DNA of 64,000 nucleotides from Spinellus fusiger (Eukaryota > Mucoromycota > Mucoromycetes > Mucorales > Phycomycetaceae), in assembly GCA_025094145.1 (NCBI GenBank), contig JALLLS010000034.1, forward strand, positions 186,001-250,000, read 5' to 3'. Each line of letters opens with the position of its first letter. Position 1 is the first letter of the stretch. Positions 60,790-64,000 of this stretch are shown in pieces. A program made the translations under genes and the position numbers. The notes under the pieces are model-generated. The model worked only from the letters and a program-made list of their open reading frames with translations. It made no database searches and was not told where the DNA came from.

Positions 60790-61107
60790 GACAAATAGAC
60801 AGACTGATGAATGAATGAATGAATGATTGGCATGGGTGAACTCATTAGCTATTGATAACTAGTTTATGGACAAAAACACAAGTCACATGTTCTGTTTAAA
60901 AATGAATGTCACAAAAGTCATGGAAGTTAGTCTTGTCGATAGGCATGTTCATAAGAGAAGAGAAGAGAGAGAGAGAACATTGACTGTGTTTGTTTGTTTG
61001 TTTGTATTTCTATGTGTGACTGTGTAGATTGAAATGTATGTATGTGTGTGTGTGTGTGTAGAGAAGAGTGGATAGGTGAGAGGTAAGCGAGAAAGGGTTG
61101 ACGGAAT
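60790..61107. other. Spacer with simple repeats
   Basis: (AATG)n near 60808-60824, GA-rich near 60955-60978, (TTTG)n near 60990-61002 and (TG)n near 61037-61059. No gene. Confidence 0.6.
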
Positions 61108-61797
61108 TTAAAAGTGTTTGGCCATCTGCTGCTCTACAGCTTCTTTTAAACTCTCTTGTGAATTAGCAAACTGCACTTTCTTCAAGTCACGCACGAGTTT
61201 CTTTGGCAGTCCTAGCTCCACTCCTTCCAAGGCCTCTTTTACTCTCGAGGTTTGGTTTCTATCCACCAAAAGACGCGCCAATGAAGTCACGGTTGTTTCC
61301 CGCTTAAGATCATTGGGGCCATCGATGTATTCAATCACAGCCATGGGAGCATTATCACCGTACCGAGTGCCAATACGCTGAATACGGGTATAACCACCTT
61401 CACGCTGAGCAAATCGAGGAGCCAGTTCGTCAAACAGCTTGGGCACAGTGACAGTAGGGCTCTATTTCTCCATCTTGTTAGCACTTGTTTTCCTTATGTT
61501 TCTTGATGTCTCTGTAGGGCTACATGTGTGTATGTGTAGAGTGAAAGAGAGGGAGAGAGAGAACTCAGGGAGAGAGAGGCTTACATAAAGATAAGCAATA
61601 GCTTGGCGTTTGGCATTGACACTGTTGTTTTTGGCGAGGGTAATCATACTGTCGGCAATAGGCTTCAGTTCCTTGGCCTTGGGGACTGTTGTTTCAATAC
61701 GACCAAATTCAATCAACGAAGAAGCCAAGTTTCTTAGGAGAGCATTTCTGTGGGAGGAAGTGCGGTTCAGGCGACGAAAATGCTTTCCGTGGTGCAT
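61108..61797 (-). CDS. Mitochondrial ribosomal protein bL17m, 2 exons
   Basis: Exons 61797-61585 and 61461-61108 give 188 residues. [20 protein letters not shown] is the bL17 N-terminus; [20 protein letters not shown] and [22 protein letters not shown] match the rest of the domain, with a C-terminal extension of about 60 residues as in yeast mitochondrial L17 (Mrpl8). It is a structural protein of the large mitoribosomal subunit. No cleavable presequence is apparent; bL17m proteins often lack one. Divergent from IBA57, with 186 bp between the start codons. Confidence 0.92.
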
Positions 61798-61983
61798 GTT
61801 GGGCGTAGGGACGAGGAAAGGGGAACAGCAGAGAATAAAAAAATAAACATGGTCTGTGAGGGTGGATTTGTGACAGGTATTATCACGTGAAGTGGAGAGA
61901 GAGAGAGGAGAGAAGAGAAAAGGAAAGAGAAGAGTGTGGGCGAGCTGTAGAAGAAGCAGTCTCTTTCTTCTTCTCTCCTCTCC
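61798..61983. promoter_or_regulatory. Shared divergent promoter region, bL17m and IBA57
   Basis: Only 186 bp separate the two ATGs. The stretch includes a GA-rich tract (about 61895-61933) and a CT-rich tract beside the IBA57 start (61963-61982). No clear TATA element is seen on either strand. Confidence 0.5.
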
Positions 61984-63420
61984 ATGTTAAAAGCGTCTTT
62001 TCCTTTGTTTTCTTTCTGCACACCACGTGTCTCAGGTACGGAACCAGTCTATAGAATAAGAGGGTAGATTCACGGTGCAGTGATAAGTAGACGGTGGAGT
62101 ACCAGTGGCGTAGGCAGTGTACAACAAGACGGCCCGCAGCAGGAGAAGGGCAATACGCATTGCCGCATTCCCACTCGAGGTTTGCTGGCTATCCAGGGCC
62201 CTGACACTGCCAAGTTCCTCCAAGGATTGACGACCAACAACACCCGCCGTATAGCAGAGACAGGCAGTGGAGTGTATACAGGTTTTCTCACCCCACAGGC
62301 AAGTCTTCTTTCTTTTGTTGTGGGTGTTGATGAGTCACTCCTAAAGTAATAGGGAAAACTCACGATGCATCCTTGTAGGGACGTATGCTGTATGACGCAT
62401 TCATCTATCCTATGCATAATAACAGCGCAACATGGATCATTGAATGTTCAGAAAGCCAGAAGGATGCTCTCTCTCAACATCTGAAGCGATATCTGTTACG
62501 CTCCAAGGTGAAGATTGAGGATGTAACACATGAGTATGGTGTGTGGTCTCTCTGGGGACCAGATCCCAGCAACAAGGTGACAGGGGGTTATGATACTAGA
62601 GCACCTGGCATGGGGTATAGGGCCATTCTTCCCAAGGAACAAGGTAGGAATGGGTTGGAAAGAGAGAAAGAAGAAGAGAAAGAAGAAGATAGGAATCCAC
62701 ACCTGTCCACGGGCTAATGTGGATCAACAGACATACAAAACATTCTTACTGCTTCCAATGAAGTGCATGAAGAGGAGTATACCATCCGACGCCTGTTGAA
62801 GGGTGTGCCTGAAGGACCCAATGATGTGTGGCCAGAGCAATCTCTTCCATTAGAGGCCAATCTAGATTATATGCACGGTGGTAAATACTATTAATGATCC
62901 GAACCTTCCCTCCTGAATGACTGAATGACTGATGGACGGACAAATGGCTAGTTGATTTTAACAAGGGCTGTTATGTGGGTCAAGAGCTCACAATTCGTAC
63001 CCACCACACTGGAGTGGTTCGTAAGCGACTTATGCCTGTCCAATTCTACTCCCAAGAGAAGTATGTGAGGGGGGAGTTCCCTGTCTGTTCATTATCCATT
63101 CACTTGTTTACTCGCTTTATTCACTCTCTACCTATGACAGTGACTCTACTGTCCCCACTGTCATGGCTGTGGATCGTACTTCTCGGTCAGATCTCCCTCC
63201 TCCTCAGACCGATATTAAATTGGCTGGTGGATCAAGCAAGCGGAGTGTAGGCAAAACAGCAAGTAGTATTCATAACATCGGTCTTGCATTGATGCGATTA
63301 GAGCATGTGGAGGCACTTGCTCAAGGTCAGCCCATATCTTTCCAAGTGGCACATTCGTCTCTCCTCGTGCGTCCCTTTCTTCCTGACTGGTGGCCTAGTG
63401 TAGAAACAAATAACAGATAA
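61984..63420 (+). CDS. IBA57: IBA57/CAF17-like mitochondrial iron-sulfur assembly factor, 6 exons
   Basis: Exons 61984-62035, 62081-62298, 62379-62643, 62731-62880, 62952-63060 and 63141-63420 give 357 residues. [20 protein letters not shown] is a basic/hydrophobic mitochondrial presequence. [20 protein letters not shown] and [17 protein letters not shown] match the folate-binding T-protein-like fold, and [18 protein letters not shown] contains the diagnostic KGCYVGQE motif with C235. IBA57 works with ISCA1/ISCA2 to mature mitochondrial 4Fe-4S proteins such as aconitase. Intron 2 (62299-62378) uses a GC donor (CAG|GCAAGT), since no GT donor gives the conserved TPQGRMLY junction. Confidence 0.93.
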
Positions 63421-63438
63421 CAGATAACAGATAACAGA

Positions 63439-63473
<35 letters not shown>

Positions 63474-63475
63474 GA
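63406..63475. repeat. (AACAGAT)n-(AAAT)n microsatellite at the IBA57 stop
   Basis: Three to four AACAGAT units overlap and follow the IBA57 stop codon, then about nine AAAT units. Confidence 0.85.
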
Positions 63476-63730
63476 GATAGAGAGAGAAAAGAGAAATAGC
63501 AGGCTTAAGACATACAGCACAGGAGAATGGCAAAATAAAGGTAATAGCAATCCAATCCAGTGGATTCTATTCTAAAGGATCCTTTCCTAGTGTCATCATT
63601 ATCATAAATAGGTGGGTGGAGTGCAAATAAGAATGCTACTCTTTCTCTTATTTTATAATAATACTCTGCTACTTATACACATGGTGATCTATCTATTTTT
63701 ACCCCAATGGCATGTACTTATAAGTTGTAG

Positions 63731-63993
63731 GCTGCCTTTAGTAACGAACGCATTGAACATCTCAAGCACTGCTTTAATACCTACACTCAAGGCAATGACA
63801 TGACTCCTACTCACCTGGGAGAAGTGTATAAGAAGGCAGGCAAGCAGACGACTACAGAAGAACTAGAGGCACAGGTAAGTGAGATGCTATTCTTCAGACA
63901 TTCATTAGAGACAAGATCAAGGCCTCGAATGCCAACGGACAGACAAGCTTAACCTTTGATGAGTTTGTTCATGTCATGGCCAAGGTAGTGTAG
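63731..63993 (+). CDS. Small EF-hand-like protein, start uncertain
   Basis: AAFSNERIEHLKHCFNTYTQ followed by MTPTHLGEVYKKAG is a first EF-hand-like helix-loop-helix with a degenerate loop. FIRDKIKASNANGQTSLTFD plus EFVHVMAKVV and TAG (63991-63993) forms a second, with an Asx/Gly-containing loop. The two halves are in different frames and join only if 63875-63897 (GTAAGTGAGATG..TTCAG, 23 nt) is removed. The exon begins after a TTGTAG acceptor at 63730. The initiating exon is not clear; an ATG at 63681 followed by a poor GTGATC donor is one option. It looks like half a calmodulin/myosin light chain in size. Confidence 0.5.
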
Positions 63994-64000
63994 TGGTGTG

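Overview
This window looks like nuclear DNA of an early-diverging fungus, most likely Mucoromycota. Genes are broken by many short spliceosomal introns (about 41 to 150 nt, GT-AG with some GC-AG). Intergenic DNA is AT-rich and full of decayed transposons. Protein families point the same way: two O-fucosyltransferase-like (CigA-type) proteins, an expanded Mucoromycota-type C2H2 family, and a fungal-type beta-tubulin. I had no database access, so the phylum is inferred from recognised families and gene structure.

Layout. 1-9 kb: a 5'-truncated O-fucosyltransferase-like gene, a small three-exon COX16 gene on the minus strand, a repeat-rich spacer with two solo LTRs, and a second O-fucosyltransferase-like gene. 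9-13 kb: mostly non-coding. 13-23 kb: dense genes, namely a KpsF/GutQ-type SIS+CBS sugar-phosphate isomerase, beta-tubulin, a TBC1D5-like Rab GAP (minus), and a five-finger CCCH protein with polyQ. 23-28 kb: a dead Tc1-like element and an inverted copy of the 3-5 kb repeat. 28-38 kb: a coiled-coil membrane protein with KASH-like architecture, mitochondrial acetyl-CoA acetyltransferase, a globin-like protein (minus) and a SAM methyltransferase (minus). 38.8-58 kb: a transposon graveyard (IS630/Tc1-like elements, a MITE, an AT-rich island with a broken DDE transposase, several solo LTRs, a LINE with AP-endonuclease and reverse transcriptase) around one lineage-specific C2H2 gene or pseudogene. 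58.3-64 kb: tRNA-Cys(GCA), a MoCF-domain protein, an OB-fold/CCCH/methyltransferase protein (minus), mitochondrial bL17 (minus), IBA57/CAF17 and a small EF-hand protein.

Working together. Four genes are probably mitochondrial: COX16 (complex IV assembly), acetyl-CoA acetyltransferase, bL17m (mitoribosome) and IBA57 (4Fe-4S assembly). bL17m and IBA57 are divergent from a 186-bp spacer. The TBC1D5-like GAP is expected to act on Rab7 with retromer. There are no operons; gene pairs are convergent or divergent. Exons were joined by hand from splice consensus, reading phase and family similarity, so small terminal exons are the least certain parts.

Best leads: LTRs sitting exactly 12 bp upstream of a tRNA-Cys gene and of a truncated tRNA-Cys relic on either side of a LINE; a 4-nt microexon; three GC-AG introns among about 56; a beta-tubulin carrying Ala198; and the AT-rich transposase island.
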